Shown here: one piece after another, positions 1 through 5,435 of the stretch
Layout: each line of letters begins with the position of its first letter
Position numbering within the stretch: position 1 is the first letter of the stretch
Assembly: GCA_945957225.1 (NCBI GenBank)
Contig: CAMFKK010000119.1
Coordinates: 1-7,196, forward strand
DNA: 7,196 bases
Origin: an uncultured Sphingobacteriia bacterium
Lineage (GTDB): Bacteria; Bacteroidota; Bacteroidia; Chitinophagales; Chitinophagaceae
Reading direction: 5' to 3'
Notes under the pieces: generated by a model
Database searches by the model: none
The model's input: the letters and a program-made list of their open reading frames with translations, nothing else
Told to the model about the DNA's origin: nothing
Made by a program: the position numbers and the translations under genes

Positions 1-469
1 CAATCAATCTTTGGCTAATCAAAACATCAAAGCCAACCAAGTTACATTGCCTACTAATAACAAAATAGTCAATACAGCACTGGCTGCAAATAGCAATGAT
101 GCTTCAAACATTTTACCAAAGAATGATGACAATGCAAATGCTTCTGAAATAGGCATTATTGAACAACCCATCAATACTACTATTGCTAATAATACTGTTC
201 CCTCTAATTTGGAAAATGCCGATCATGCCAATCAATTGGGTCATGCAACAGCAAGTCCAGATGGTAGTAATGATGCAACTAGCTTTCAGCAGACCGTGTA
301 CAAAGAGTTAGACACGGATGATGAAAATAAAAGCTTGTACCTAGGTAACCTAGAATTAAATAGAGATAAACTACGTGGCTTTTTTAGAAAAGCCGGGAAC
401 CTTTTTAAAAGTAAAATCAAATCGGAGGATGATCGCAATGAAAATGCCAGTCCCCGCGCATTGAAATAA
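1..469 (+). CDS. Asn-rich protein of unknown function, C-terminal part (5' end outside window)
   Basis: The reading frame is open from the left edge (first full codon at position 2) to a TAA at 467-469, so the true start lies outside the window. The TTG at position 11 is an internal Leu codon, not a convincing start. About 155 residues are visible. Roughly the first 110 are low-complexity and rich in Asn, Ala, Ser, Thr and Asp (26 Asn in all), which suggests a disordered or linker-like segment. The last 45 residues differ: an acidic stretch (DTDDENK), then LYLGNLELNRDKLRGFFRKA and a basic, amphipathic tail. No transmembrane segment is visible. The gene ends 16 nt before an outer-membrane barrel gene on the same strand, so the two are probably co-transcribed. 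From memory, Chitinophagaceae often place a single-pass protein with a long polar region and a basic 'RGFFRK' tail before such a barrel gene, sometimes behind an ECF sigma factor. That is inference, since the upstream part is not visible. Function unknown. Confidence 0.75.
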   Translation, partial: NQSLANQNIKANQVTLPTNNKIVNTALAANSNDASNILPKNDDNANASEIGIIEQPINTTIANNTVPSNLENADHANQLGHATASPDGSNDATSFQQTVYKELDTDDENKSLYLGNLELNRDKLRGFFRKAGNLFKSKIKSEDDRNENASPRALK

Positions 470-485
470 GTTAAAACCAAGAACC

Positions 486-1373
486 ATGAAAAAACTAGTA
501 CTCATTGCAGCAATCTTTATGATTGCTAAGGCAGGAAATGCACAAAAAGACACAAGCGTTGTTGCATCAGCTAACACTGATACGGTTAGAGTTGGCAATT
601 TTGTCATTATTAAGAAAAACAAACCTGGAGAAACCAGTTCAAGCAGCAACAATGTTTGGAAAGATTGGGACAAAACCGTTGATGTAAAAATTGAGCGTGT
701 TCCTCGCAAACAGCGCAATATTACTACCAATTGGTGGATCATGGATTTGGGATTTGCCAACTATCGTGACCAAACCGATTATACCTATGCGCAAGCAGGT
801 ACTTATTTCAAAACATTCCGTCCGCAGGATGGAAAGGTTGGTGAATCAAGCTATGCTTTAAATACCGGCAAGTCTAGCAATTTTAATATCTGGTTATTCA
901 TGCAAAAACTCAACGTGGTAAAACATGTTGTGAACCTGAAATATGGTTTGGGTTATGAAATGTATAATTACCGTTATGACTCTAGATTGAGTTATAGAAA
1001 AGATGCTTCTAATTATGTTTACAACGATAGTATTTCTTTCTCTAAGAATAAACTATATGTTAGTTATATCACTGTCCCATTGATGCTGCATATTAACACA
1101 ACACCTGATAGAAGAAGGGGTTTCAACTTTAGCGTTGGTATGAGTGCCGGTTATTTGGTAGACAGCCGTAACAAACAAATTAGTGCTGAAAGGGGTAAAC
1201 AAAAAACCAATGGCAATTTCAACTTTGAGCCATGGCGTTTTGCTACCATTGGAGAAATAGGCATTGGGCCAGTAAGACTCTATGGTTCTTATAGCTTGAA
1301 TAAATTACAAAAAGATATTACCCGAGTGGAACAGTACCCTTATACCGTGGGAATCCGTTTCAGTAGTTGGTAG
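486..1373 (+). CDS. Outer-membrane beta-barrel protein (porin-like / PorT-like family)
   Basis: This encodes a 295-residue secreted protein. Residues 1-20 form a signal peptide: MKK, a hydrophobic core (LVLIAAIFMIA), then GNAQ with likely cleavage before Lys21. Residues 21-60 are polar and Ser-rich and include DTVRVGNFVIIKK, a pattern I associate with small barrel proteins of Chitinophagaceae. From about residue 80 onward there are alternating hydrophobic/polar stretches rich in Tyr, Trp and Gly that fit transmembrane beta strands, for example around 83-93, 132-145, 150-165, 190-204, 212-224, 251-271 and 284-295. The chain ends in an aromatic residue (Trp295), as usual for outer-membrane barrels. 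Strand count is by eye. The start is fixed by the signal peptide. It lies 16 nt downstream of the Asn-rich gene and is followed by a terminator, so it is the last gene of that unit. No specific substrate or role can be read from the sequence. Confidence 0.8.
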   Translation: MKKLVLIAAIFMIAKAGNAQKDTSVVASANTDTVRVGNFVIIKKNKPGETSSSSNNVWKDWDKTVDVKIERVPRKQRNITTNWWIMDLGFANYRDQTDYTYAQAGTYFKTFRPQDGKVGESSYALNTGKSSNFNIWLFMQKLNVVKHVVNLKYGLGYEMYNYRYDSRLSYRKDASNYVYNDSISFSKNKLYVSYITVPLMLHINTTPDRRRGFNFSVGMSAGYLVDSRNKQISAERGKQKTNGNFNFEPWRFATIGEIGIGPVRLYGSYSLNKLQKDITRVEQYPYTVGIRFSSW

Positions 1374-1378
1374 AATTT

Positions 1379-1395
1379 AAAGGGATAGTCCCTTT
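1379..1395 (+). other. Short inverted repeat directly after the barrel gene
   Basis: AAAGGGA (1379-1385) and TCCCTTT (1389-1395) are perfect inverted copies separated by TAG. They start 5 nt after the barrel stop codon and 13 nt before the main terminator hairpin. A 3-nt loop is tight but possible. It may stabilise the 3' end or act with the following hairpin. Confidence 0.5.
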
Positions 1396-1408
1396 CTCAT
1401 GTTATCGC

Positions 1409-1438
1409 GCACCCCCTCTCTAGGGGGTGCTTTTTTTT
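1409..1438 (+). terminator. Strong intrinsic terminator after the barrel gene
   Basis: A 9-bp, GC-rich perfect stem (GCACCCCCT 1409-1417 paired with AGGGGGTGC 1422-1430) with a CTCT tetraloop is followed by eight consecutive T residues (1431-1438). This is a textbook Rho-independent terminator on the + strand. It separates the barrel unit from the L,D-transpeptidase gene. Confidence 0.93.
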
Positions 1439-1564
1439 GATACCTTCCCAACAAAACACCTACACCATGGGTGAAAATGGCTAAAAAATGATTGAGTAAC
1501 GCTGATTTAACCGGCTCCTAACAATCTTTTGCTGTAGTTTGCGTTTACTATTCTAAACCCAAGT

Positions 1565-2113
1565 ATGAAAAAAGGTAGCATTTTTCTAATGACGGTAGGC
1601 ATTTTGGCTCTACATACTTCATTTAGGCTGCCCAAACATTATCCTGATGCAGCTCATGCTAACAAGGATAGTTATTTTGTAGTGGTTACCAAAAGCAAAT
1701 ACGAATTACAATTATTTGATGGCAAATCTGGAGAATGGATTGCTAGTTATCCTGTGGTTTTTGGGAGCAAAGACTTGGGCGATAAAATGATGCAAGGCGA
1801 TAGAAAAACACCGGAAGGAACTTTTCATATTGTTGCCAAAAAGAGCCCACACAAATGGACTAGGTTTATGGGCATAGATTATCCCAATGCTGAAAGCGTA
1901 GAAAAATTCAATTATAGAAAATCACTGGGTTTAATTCCTGCCAATGCAAAAATTGGAGGAGAGATTGGCATACATGGTGTTTGGCCACATGAAGACTATG
2001 CTATTGACCAATATCAAAACTGGACAGAGGGCTGCATTAGTACCAAGAATAATTATATTCAGGAATTATTCAACCTGCTCCCTATTGGTACTACAGTTAC
2101 TATTCAGCGCTAA
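1565..2113 (+). CDS. Secreted L,D-transpeptidase (YkuD/ErfK family)
   Basis: This is a 182-residue protein. The N-terminus (MKKGSIFLMTVGILALHTSF) is a signal peptide or membrane anchor, placing the enzyme in the periplasm. Residues about 36-181 form a YkuD domain: FVVVTKSKYELQLFDGKSGEW (about 38-58), GDRKTPEGTFHI (78-89), and the active-site region GIHGV (135-139) to TEGCIS (154-159). His137 and Cys157 match the family's catalytic His and Cys. Enzymes of this family cut and re-join tetrapeptide stems of peptidoglycan through a Cys thioester. They make 3-3 cross-links, attach proteins or cleave such links; which of these applies here cannot be told. The residue before Gly-Cys is Glu, where many family members have His or Leu (S/T-x-G-C). 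The gene is monocistronic in appearance, behind a terminator and convergent with the hydrolase gene. I found no convincing consensus promoter in the 125 nt upstream. Confidence 0.9.
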   Translation: MKKGSIFLMTVGILALHTSFRLPKHYPDAAHANKDSYFVVVTKSKYELQLFDGKSGEWIASYPVVFGSKDLGDKMMQGDRKTPEGTFHIVAKKSPHKWTRFMGIDYPNAESVEKFNYRKSLGLIPANAKIGGEIGIHGVWPHEDYAIDQYQNWTEGCISTKNNYIQELFNLLPIGTTVTIQR

Positions 2114-2118
2114 ACTTA

Positions 2119-2151
2119 TTTTGAATTTTGTATTCAATACTTAATTCAAAA
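2119..2151. other. Inverted repeats between convergent genes, possible weak bidirectional terminator
   Basis: TTTTGAATT (2119-2127) is the exact reverse complement of AATTCAAAA (2143-2151). A shorter alternative hairpin pairs TTGAAT (2121-2126) with ATTCAA (2132-2137). The elements sit in the 27-nt gap between the L,D-transpeptidase and hydrolase stop codons and extend into the last codons of the hydrolase. All stems are AT-rich and weak, so terminator function is only a possibility. Confidence 0.3.
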
Positions 2152-3085
2152 ACACACCAACCGTAGCCATCCATTTTGCTTGTTCGTTTTTCAACAAACT
2201 CTGATGACCAGAACGTGCATAGACCATGAGTGTTTTATCATGACTGGCTAAGTTCTTAAAAATAGTATTGGTCTCTGTTTGTGTTACCCTTGGATCATTC
2301 AAACCCCATTGCAATAATACCGGACAATTTAATTTACTTGCAAAGTCTTGTGGGCGATGATCAAAAGCCCAGAATCCTTGTTCAACCCCACCCCAAAAAG
2401 CAAGTAATGTACTCATGGGTTGCTCAGGTACTTGCATCATGCGCAAGCGGCCTTTTACCCCATCTAATAAGGTGCCAAAAGGCATTTCTAAAATGACTTT
2501 TTGAGGCTTGATACCCTCATGGTCAATTGCAGTAAGAATGGTGGATGCACCCAAAGAAATACCATAAAGAACAATGTTTTTTTCTCCCAAAGCCCTTATA
2601 TAATCGTATGCAGCTTTCACGTCCTTGGCTTCATTGGCGCCAATGGTACAAACTTCTCCCTCACTATTGCCATGTGCCCTAAAATCAGTTAGCAACACAT
2701 TCCAACCCATTTGGTGAAAGGCCGTTGCTTCAGCAATAATGCCACTCTTACTACTACCATGCCCATGAAACATCAGTACTGTTCCCTTAACATTACTATC
2801 GGCCTTGGCATACCAAGATTCCAAATGCATGCTATCGGCAGTAACAATAGATAGGGTTTGATGAGGAATGGCAAAACTATCTACTACTTTAGATTTGGAA
2901 AATTTGTTACCAAAAAAAACGGCGCTGGTTTTTTCTAGTACAGACATTTCTTCTGGCTTCTTGGGCTTTGGAATACCCGCATAAAAATGCGTGAACTTAT
3001 GCGCATGAAAGGCTGCCATAATATTGAGCAGCACAAAAATGCCTATAAAAACATAGAGGACTCTCTTTAAAATTTTGGCAAGCAT
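2141..3085 (-). CDS. Membrane-anchored alpha/beta-fold hydrolase
   Basis: This is a 314-residue protein. Residues about 7-26 (KRVLYVFIGIFVLLNIMAAF) form an N-terminal signal anchor, so the catalytic domain probably faces the periplasm. The domain has the standard order of alpha/beta hydrolases: an HGHG oxyanion-hole motif at 107-110, DFRAHGNSEG at 134-143, a nucleophile elbow GISLG at 175-179 with Ser177, a probable acid Asp264 in GLNDPR, and His294 in SGHQS. The complete Ser-Asp-His triad argues for an active serine esterase, lipase or peptidase-like enzyme; the substrate cannot be deduced. The DFRxHGxSxG pattern resembles proteins usually annotated as 'alpha/beta fold hydrolase' related to dienelactone hydrolases and acyl-peptidases. 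It lies 54 nt downstream of serS on the same strand and may be co-transcribed with it, though the functions are not obviously linked. The start at 3085 is chosen because it begins the membrane anchor. Confidence 0.85.
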   Translation of the reverse strand: MLAKILKRVLYVFIGIFVLLNIMAAFHAHKFTHFYAGIPKPKKPEEMSVLEKTSAVFFGNKFSKSKVVDSFAIPHQTLSIVTADSMHLESWYAKADSNVKGTVLMFHGHGSSKSGIIAEATAFHQMGWNVLLTDFRAHGNSEGEVCTIGANEAKDVKAAYDYIRALGEKNIVLYGISLGASTILTAIDHEGIKPQKVILEMPFGTLLDGVKGRLRMMQVPEQPMSTLLAFWGGVEQGFWAFDHRPQDFASKLNCPVLLQWGLNDPRVTQTETNTIFKNLASHDKTLMVYARSGHQSLLKNEQAKWMATVGVFLN

Positions 3086-3097
3086 GGTATGGGTTTT

Positions 3098-3114
3098 ACC
3101 CCGTTAAACGGGGT
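3098..3114 (-). other. GC-rich stem-loop in the 5' leader of the hydrolase gene
   Basis: ACCCCG and CGGGGT (3098-3103 and 3109-3114) form a 6-bp stem around a 5-nt AT-only loop; two more complementary bases lie inside on each side. On the transcript it ends 12 nt before the hydrolase ATG and begins 25 nt after the serS stop. There is no U-tract behind it on the - strand (the next bases are AAAACC), so it is not a classic terminator. It could limit read-through or affect translation of the hydrolase. Confidence 0.45.
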
Positions 3115-3139
3115 TATCAATTAATACAAATAGATAATC

Positions 3140-4411
3140 TTAATTGATGGTAGTGCCCCCAAAATAAGAGCGCAATACCTCTGGCAAATGAATACCCTCA
3201 GCAGTTTGAAAATTCTCTAACAAACAAGCCACAATCCTTGGCAGGGCCAAAGAGGAACCATTGAGTGAATGTGTCAATTGCGTTTTGCCAGTCTCGTCCT
3301 TATAACGGCATTTCATCCTATTGGTTTGGTAGTTTTCAAAATTAGAAACACTACTTACTTCTAACCATCGCTCCTGCGCTGCACTAAATACTTCAAAGTC
3401 ATAAGTGATGGCAGAAGTAAAGCCCATATCGCCACCGCAAAGCCTTAAGATTCTATAAGGCAATTGCAAGGCTTTCAACAAGTTTTCTACGTGTAAAACC
3501 ATCTCATCTAATACTTCATAAGAGGTTTCCGGTTTGACCAATTGAATAATTTCTACTTTGTCAAATTGGTGTACTCTATTCAAACCCCTTACGTCTTTTC
3601 CAAAACTTCCTGCTTCTCTTCTAAAACAAGGAGTAAAGGCCGTCATTTTAACCGGCAATTCTGATTCTTTAAGAATGGTATCTCGGTAGATATTGGTAAC
3701 AGGTACTTCTGCAGTAGGAATCAAATAAAAATTATCTGCCGTTGCATGATACATCTGTCCTTCTTTGTCCGGCAACTGACCTGTAGCGAATGCACTGGCT
3801 TCATTGACCATGTAAGGAGGAATATATTCGGTATATCCCGCAGCGGTATTGTAATCTAGGAAATAACTAATGAGCGCCCTTTGTAGTTTGGCACCCTTGC
3901 CTTTATAAAGCGGGAATCCACTACCGGTAATTTTAGCGCCAGTTTCAAAATCTACCAGATCATATTGCTTGATCAGGTCCCAATGTGGAACTGCTCCAGC
4001 ATACAAAGCAGGTTTTTGACCACCTTCTCTAACTACTTCATTTTCTTCTGGGGTCTTTCCTTCTGGAACAGCTGCAGCAGGCAAATTGGGTAATAACACC
4101 AATTTGGTTTGCAATTCCTCCTCTACTTTACCCATCTGTTCTTTTAGGGGCTCCAAAGTTGCCTTCCAAGTAGCAACATCTAATTTGGTGGCTTCCGCAG
4201 CATCTTTATTACCCTGGGCCATCAATTTGCCTATTTCTTTTGAAGCGGCATTGACCTTGGCCTGTGTTTGGTCAAATTCATTTTGTAAACGCTTGCGCTC
4301 ATCATCCAATGATATGATTAAATCTACCAATTCGGGTTGTTTGAACTGCTTTTTGGCCAGTCTTTGCTTCACTTCTTCCGTATTGTTCCTTAGAACCTGC
4401 ACTTGTAACAT
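3140..4411 (-). CDS. serS: Seryl-tRNA synthetase (serine--tRNA ligase, class II)
   Basis: This 423-residue cytoplasmic enzyme charges tRNA-Ser with serine using ATP; length is normal for the bacterial family. Residues 1-105 are the N-terminal helical arm that grips the long variable arm of tRNA-Ser, with heptad-like charged stretches (about 30-65 and 80-105). The catalytic core carries GSGFPLYKGKGAKLQRAL (163-180, motif 1 region), ATGQLP (209-214), LIPTAEVPVTN (230-240, serine/ATP pocket), motif 2 with FRREAGS..GKDVRGLNRVHQF (263-283), DFEVFS and QERWLEVSSVSN (338-357), and motif 3 with NGSSLALPRIVACLLEN (384-400). All key class II elements are present. The start at 4411 matches the family N-terminus (MLQVQVLRNN) and sits just behind a consensus -7 box. 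It is divergent from the 114-residue protein gene and followed by the hydrolase gene. Confidence 0.97.
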   Translation of the reverse strand: MLQVQVLRNNTEEVKQRLAKKQFKQPELVDLIISLDDERKRLQNEFDQTQAKVNAASKEIGKLMAQGNKDAAEATKLDVATWKATLEPLKEQMGKVEEELQTKLVLLPNLPAAAVPEGKTPEENEVVREGGQKPALYAGAVPHWDLIKQYDLVDFETGAKITGSGFPLYKGKGAKLQRALISYFLDYNTAAGYTEYIPPYMVNEASAFATGQLPDKEGQMYHATADNFYLIPTAEVPVTNIYRDTILKESELPVKMTAFTPCFRREAGSFGKDVRGLNRVHQFDKVEIIQLVKPETSYEVLDEMVLHVENLLKALQLPYRILRLCGGDMGFTSAITYDFEVFSAAQERWLEVSSVSNFENYQTNRMKCRYKDETGKTQLTHSLNGSSLALPRIVACLLENFQTAEGIHLPEVLRSYFGGTTIN

Positions 4412-4425
4412 ACAATCAATTTTTG

Positions 4426-4457
4426 CAAATATAACTCATGTGTCCTGATGATGGCAA
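4426..4457 (-). promoter_or_regulatory. Bacteroidota-type promoter of serS
   Basis: On the - strand a perfect TAnnTTTG -7 box (TATATTTG, 4433 to 4426) is preceded after 21 nt by a TTG (4457 to 4455) that can serve as the -33 element. The box ends 14 nt before the serS ATG, giving a very short predicted 5' leader of about 10 nt. Consensus and spacing follow the known primary sigma-factor promoters of Bacteroides and Flavobacterium; the start site is inferred. Confidence 0.65.
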
Positions 4458-4463
4458 GCTTGC
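4454..4463. repeat. 10-bp palindrome GCAAGCTTGC in the divergent promoter region
   Basis: GCAAGCTTGC is a perfect 10-bp palindrome. It overlaps the -33 TTG of the serS promoter and lies 6 bp before the -7 box of the oppositely oriented gene. It is a plausible dimeric regulator site, but a palindrome this short could be chance. Confidence 0.3.
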
Positions 4464-4469
4464 ATGGTT

Positions 4470-4477
4470 TACCTTTG
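4470..4477 (+). promoter_or_regulatory. -7 box (TACCTTTG) for the 114-residue protein gene
   Basis: TACCTTTG matches TAnnTTTG at every fixed position. It ends 4 nt before the ATG at 4482, so transcription would begin at or next to the start codon and the mRNA would be leaderless. No clear TTG lies at the expected -33 distance (about 4447-4453), which weakens the call. The position also argues against the upstream in-frame ATG at 4464, which would place the box inside the coding region. Confidence 0.5.
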
Positions 4478-4481
4478 CAGA

Positions 4482-4826
4482 ATGTATATTCAAGACGATT
4501 TACAACAGCGTTGGTGGGCTTTGGAAGCCAAATTGTTGGAGAAATTTGGAAAAAAGCCAGATTTAGAAGCGGTTTTATTCCTAATTGGAATGCAAGAAAC
4601 TGGATTTATTGTAGAGAAAATTAGTAAGGAACAGAAGCAAGACCTGATGCATGTGGCTGTTTGTACCGTTTTGGGACAAAGTGGTTATTATATTAAGGAA
4701 GGTAATGACGAGGATGGATGGCCGCATTTTAAACAGGTCAAAGAAATGCCTAGCATGGTTCTACACGAACAAGAAAACTTTATCAAGGACCATGTATTAC
4801 TCTATTTTGAACAATGCGGATTTTAA
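4482..4826 (+). CDS. Conserved-looking protein of unknown function (114 residues)
   Basis: This is a 114-residue soluble protein starting MYIQDDLQQRWWALEAKL. It has no signal peptide or membrane segment. Notable parts are a helical N-terminus, KKPDLEAVLFLIGMQETG (24-41), KEQKQDLMHVAVCTVLGQSG (49-68), and an acidic/aromatic stretch YYIKEGNDEDGWPHF (69-83), ending with a helix (KDHVLLYFEQ). The KPDL.AVLFLIG.QE.G and KQDLMH.AVC patterns look familiar from unannotated small proteins in other Bacteroidota, but I cannot name the family. I chose the ATG at 4482 over 4464 because a perfect -7 box lies between them and the upstream residues (MVYLCR) look unlike a natural start. It is divergent from serS and 41 nt upstream of gcvH on the same strand. 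No function is assigned. Confidence 0.75.
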   Translation: MYIQDDLQQRWWALEAKLLEKFGKKPDLEAVLFLIGMQETGFIVEKISKEQKQDLMHVAVCTVLGQSGYYIKEGNDEDGWPHFKQVKEMPSMVLHEQENFIKDHVLLYFEQCGF

Positions 4827-4840
4827 ACCAATATTTATCC

Positions 4841-4848
4841 AATATTTG
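4841..4848 (+). promoter_or_regulatory. Possible -7 box upstream of gcvH
   Basis: AATATTTG matches TAnnTTTG at all fixed positions but the first. It ends 19 nt before the gcvH ATG, a sensible distance. No TTG is seen at the right -33 spacing, so gcvH may equally be read from the promoter of the preceding gene. Confidence 0.3.
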
Positions 4849-4867
4849 CAATACTAAAACTCAAAAC

Positions 4868-5245
4868 ATGAATTTTCCTGCAACACTCAAGTACACTAAG
4901 GACCACGAATGGATCAAATTAGAAGGTAATATTGCCACCATTGGCATCACCGATTTTGCCCAACACGAATTGGGTGATATTGTGTATGTAGACATTAATA
5001 CCGTTGGCAAAACCCTTGCCGCTGAAGAAGTGTTTGGTACCGTAGAAGCCGTGAAAACTGTGAGTGACCTGTTCTTGCCAGTTGCTGGAACTGTAACTAC
5101 CATTAACCCATTATTAGAAAAACAACCCGAATTGGTCAATACTGATCCTTATGGAGACGGTTGGATGATTCAAATGGAAGTAAGCAATTTGGAAGAAGTA
5201 GCTGCCCTAATGGGAAGCGATGCATACAGTGCCTTGGTAGGATAA
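4868..5245 (+). CDS. gcvH: Glycine cleavage system H protein
   Basis: This 125-residue lipoyl carrier protein shuttles the aminomethyl group from P protein to T protein and L protein in the cytoplasmic glycine cleavage complex, which feeds one-carbon units to tetrahydrofolate. The family signature is clear: YTKDHEWI at 9-16, GITDFAQHELGDIVYVD at 26-42, and the lipoyl site GTVEAVKTVSDLFLPVAG at 57-74, with Lys63 as the attachment residue. NTDPYGDGWMIQM (91-103) is the usual C-terminal segment. Length is typical. The start MNFPATLKYTKDHEW fits the family; an in-frame upstream ATG at 4814 would overlap the preceding gene and add a non-conserved extension. The P and T protein genes are not in the window. 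It is followed by a vanZ-like gene on the same strand after a highly structured 186-nt gap. Confidence 0.97.
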   Translation: MNFPATLKYTKDHEWIKLEGNIATIGITDFAQHELGDIVYVDINTVGKTLAAEEVFGTVEAVKTVSDLFLPVAGTVTTINPLLEKQPELVNTDPYGDGWMIQMEVSNLEEVAALMGSDAYSALVG

Positions 5246-5251
5246 TTCCAA

Positions 5252-5360
5252 AGGTTCCTCCATACCTTATTAGTTCATAGCATTTCTTGTAACAACTATT
5301 GATCTGATTCAATGCTGCAAGAGAACTAGAAAGCGTTCTCTTGCAGCTAGAACGGAACCT
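5252..5360 (+). other. Highly structured intergenic region, candidate RNA element
   Basis: The central hairpin has a 13-bp perfect stem: GCTGCAAGAGAAC (5314-5326) pairs with GTTCTCTTGCAGC (5335-5347) around an 8-nt loop. An outer helix can close the region, AGGTTCC (5252-5258) with GGAACCT (5354-5360). Between them lie two weaker 5-bp stems: TAGTT 5271-5275 with AACTA 5294-5298, and ATTGA 5298-5302 with TCAAT 5309-5313. Together they would make a multi-helix junction. The strand is given as that of the flanking genes, but inverted repeats have no inherent strand. No U-tract follows the big hairpin, so it is not a standard terminator. It could be a processed mRNA spacer, an attenuator or a small RNA; I recognise no known RNA family. 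Confidence 0.45.
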
Positions 5361-5382
5361 ATTTGAAACTGGCTGATTTTTC

Positions 5383-5404
5383 AAGCTCAGTGGATGCTGA
5401 GCTT
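5383..5404 (+). other. 8-bp hairpin just before the vanZ-like gene
   Basis: AAGCTCAG (5383-5390) pairs with CTGAGCTT (5397-5404) around the 6-nt loop TGGATG. There is no T run downstream. The ATG of a tiny ORF (5394-5435) sits exactly in the loop, and the hairpin ends 27 nt before the vanZ-like start codon, so an effect on translation of that gene is possible. Confidence 0.5.
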
Positions 5405-5435
5405 ACAAAATGACCTTGGATATATTTACTTATGA
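5394..5435 (+). other. 13-codon upstream ORF overlapping the vanZ-like start
   Basis: ATG at 5394 opens a frame encoding MLSLQNDLGYIYL and stopping at TGA 5433-5435. The stop overlaps the vanZ-like start as ATGA (5432-5435), the arrangement used for translational coupling. Its start codon lies in a hairpin loop. It may be a leader peptide or simply chance; no ribosome-binding motif is seen. Confidence 0.25.

Noticed and set aside
371..760. 129-codon open frame on the - strand across the end of the Asn-rich gene and the start of the barrel gene
   Set aside because: It is antisense to two well-supported genes, spans their junction, and its product shows no domain or sensible start.
1524..1541. 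Possible promoter of the L,D-transpeptidase gene (ATCTTTTG, TAGTTTG)
   Set aside because: Both deviate from TAnnTTTG in spacing or fixed bases, and no TTG lies at the right distance, so I do not call one.
4086..4448. 120-codon + strand frame antisense to serS
   Set aside because: It lies opposite the conserved serS coding region and would cover the divergent promoters; serS is certain.
4464..4481. Upstream in-frame ATG for the 114-residue protein
   Set aside because: A perfect -7 promoter box lies between this ATG and the one at 4482, and the added residues look non-conserved.
5136..5384. 82-codon - strand frame over the end of gcvH and the structured gap
   Set aside because: It is antisense to gcvH and its extent is explained by the inverted repeats; the residue composition is not protein-like.
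5246..5431. tRNA, CRISPR repeat or glycine riboswitch in the structured gcvH-vanZ gap
   Set aside because: There is no cloverleaf, no repeated unit, and no tandem glycine-aptamer core; the gap is also downstream of gcvH.
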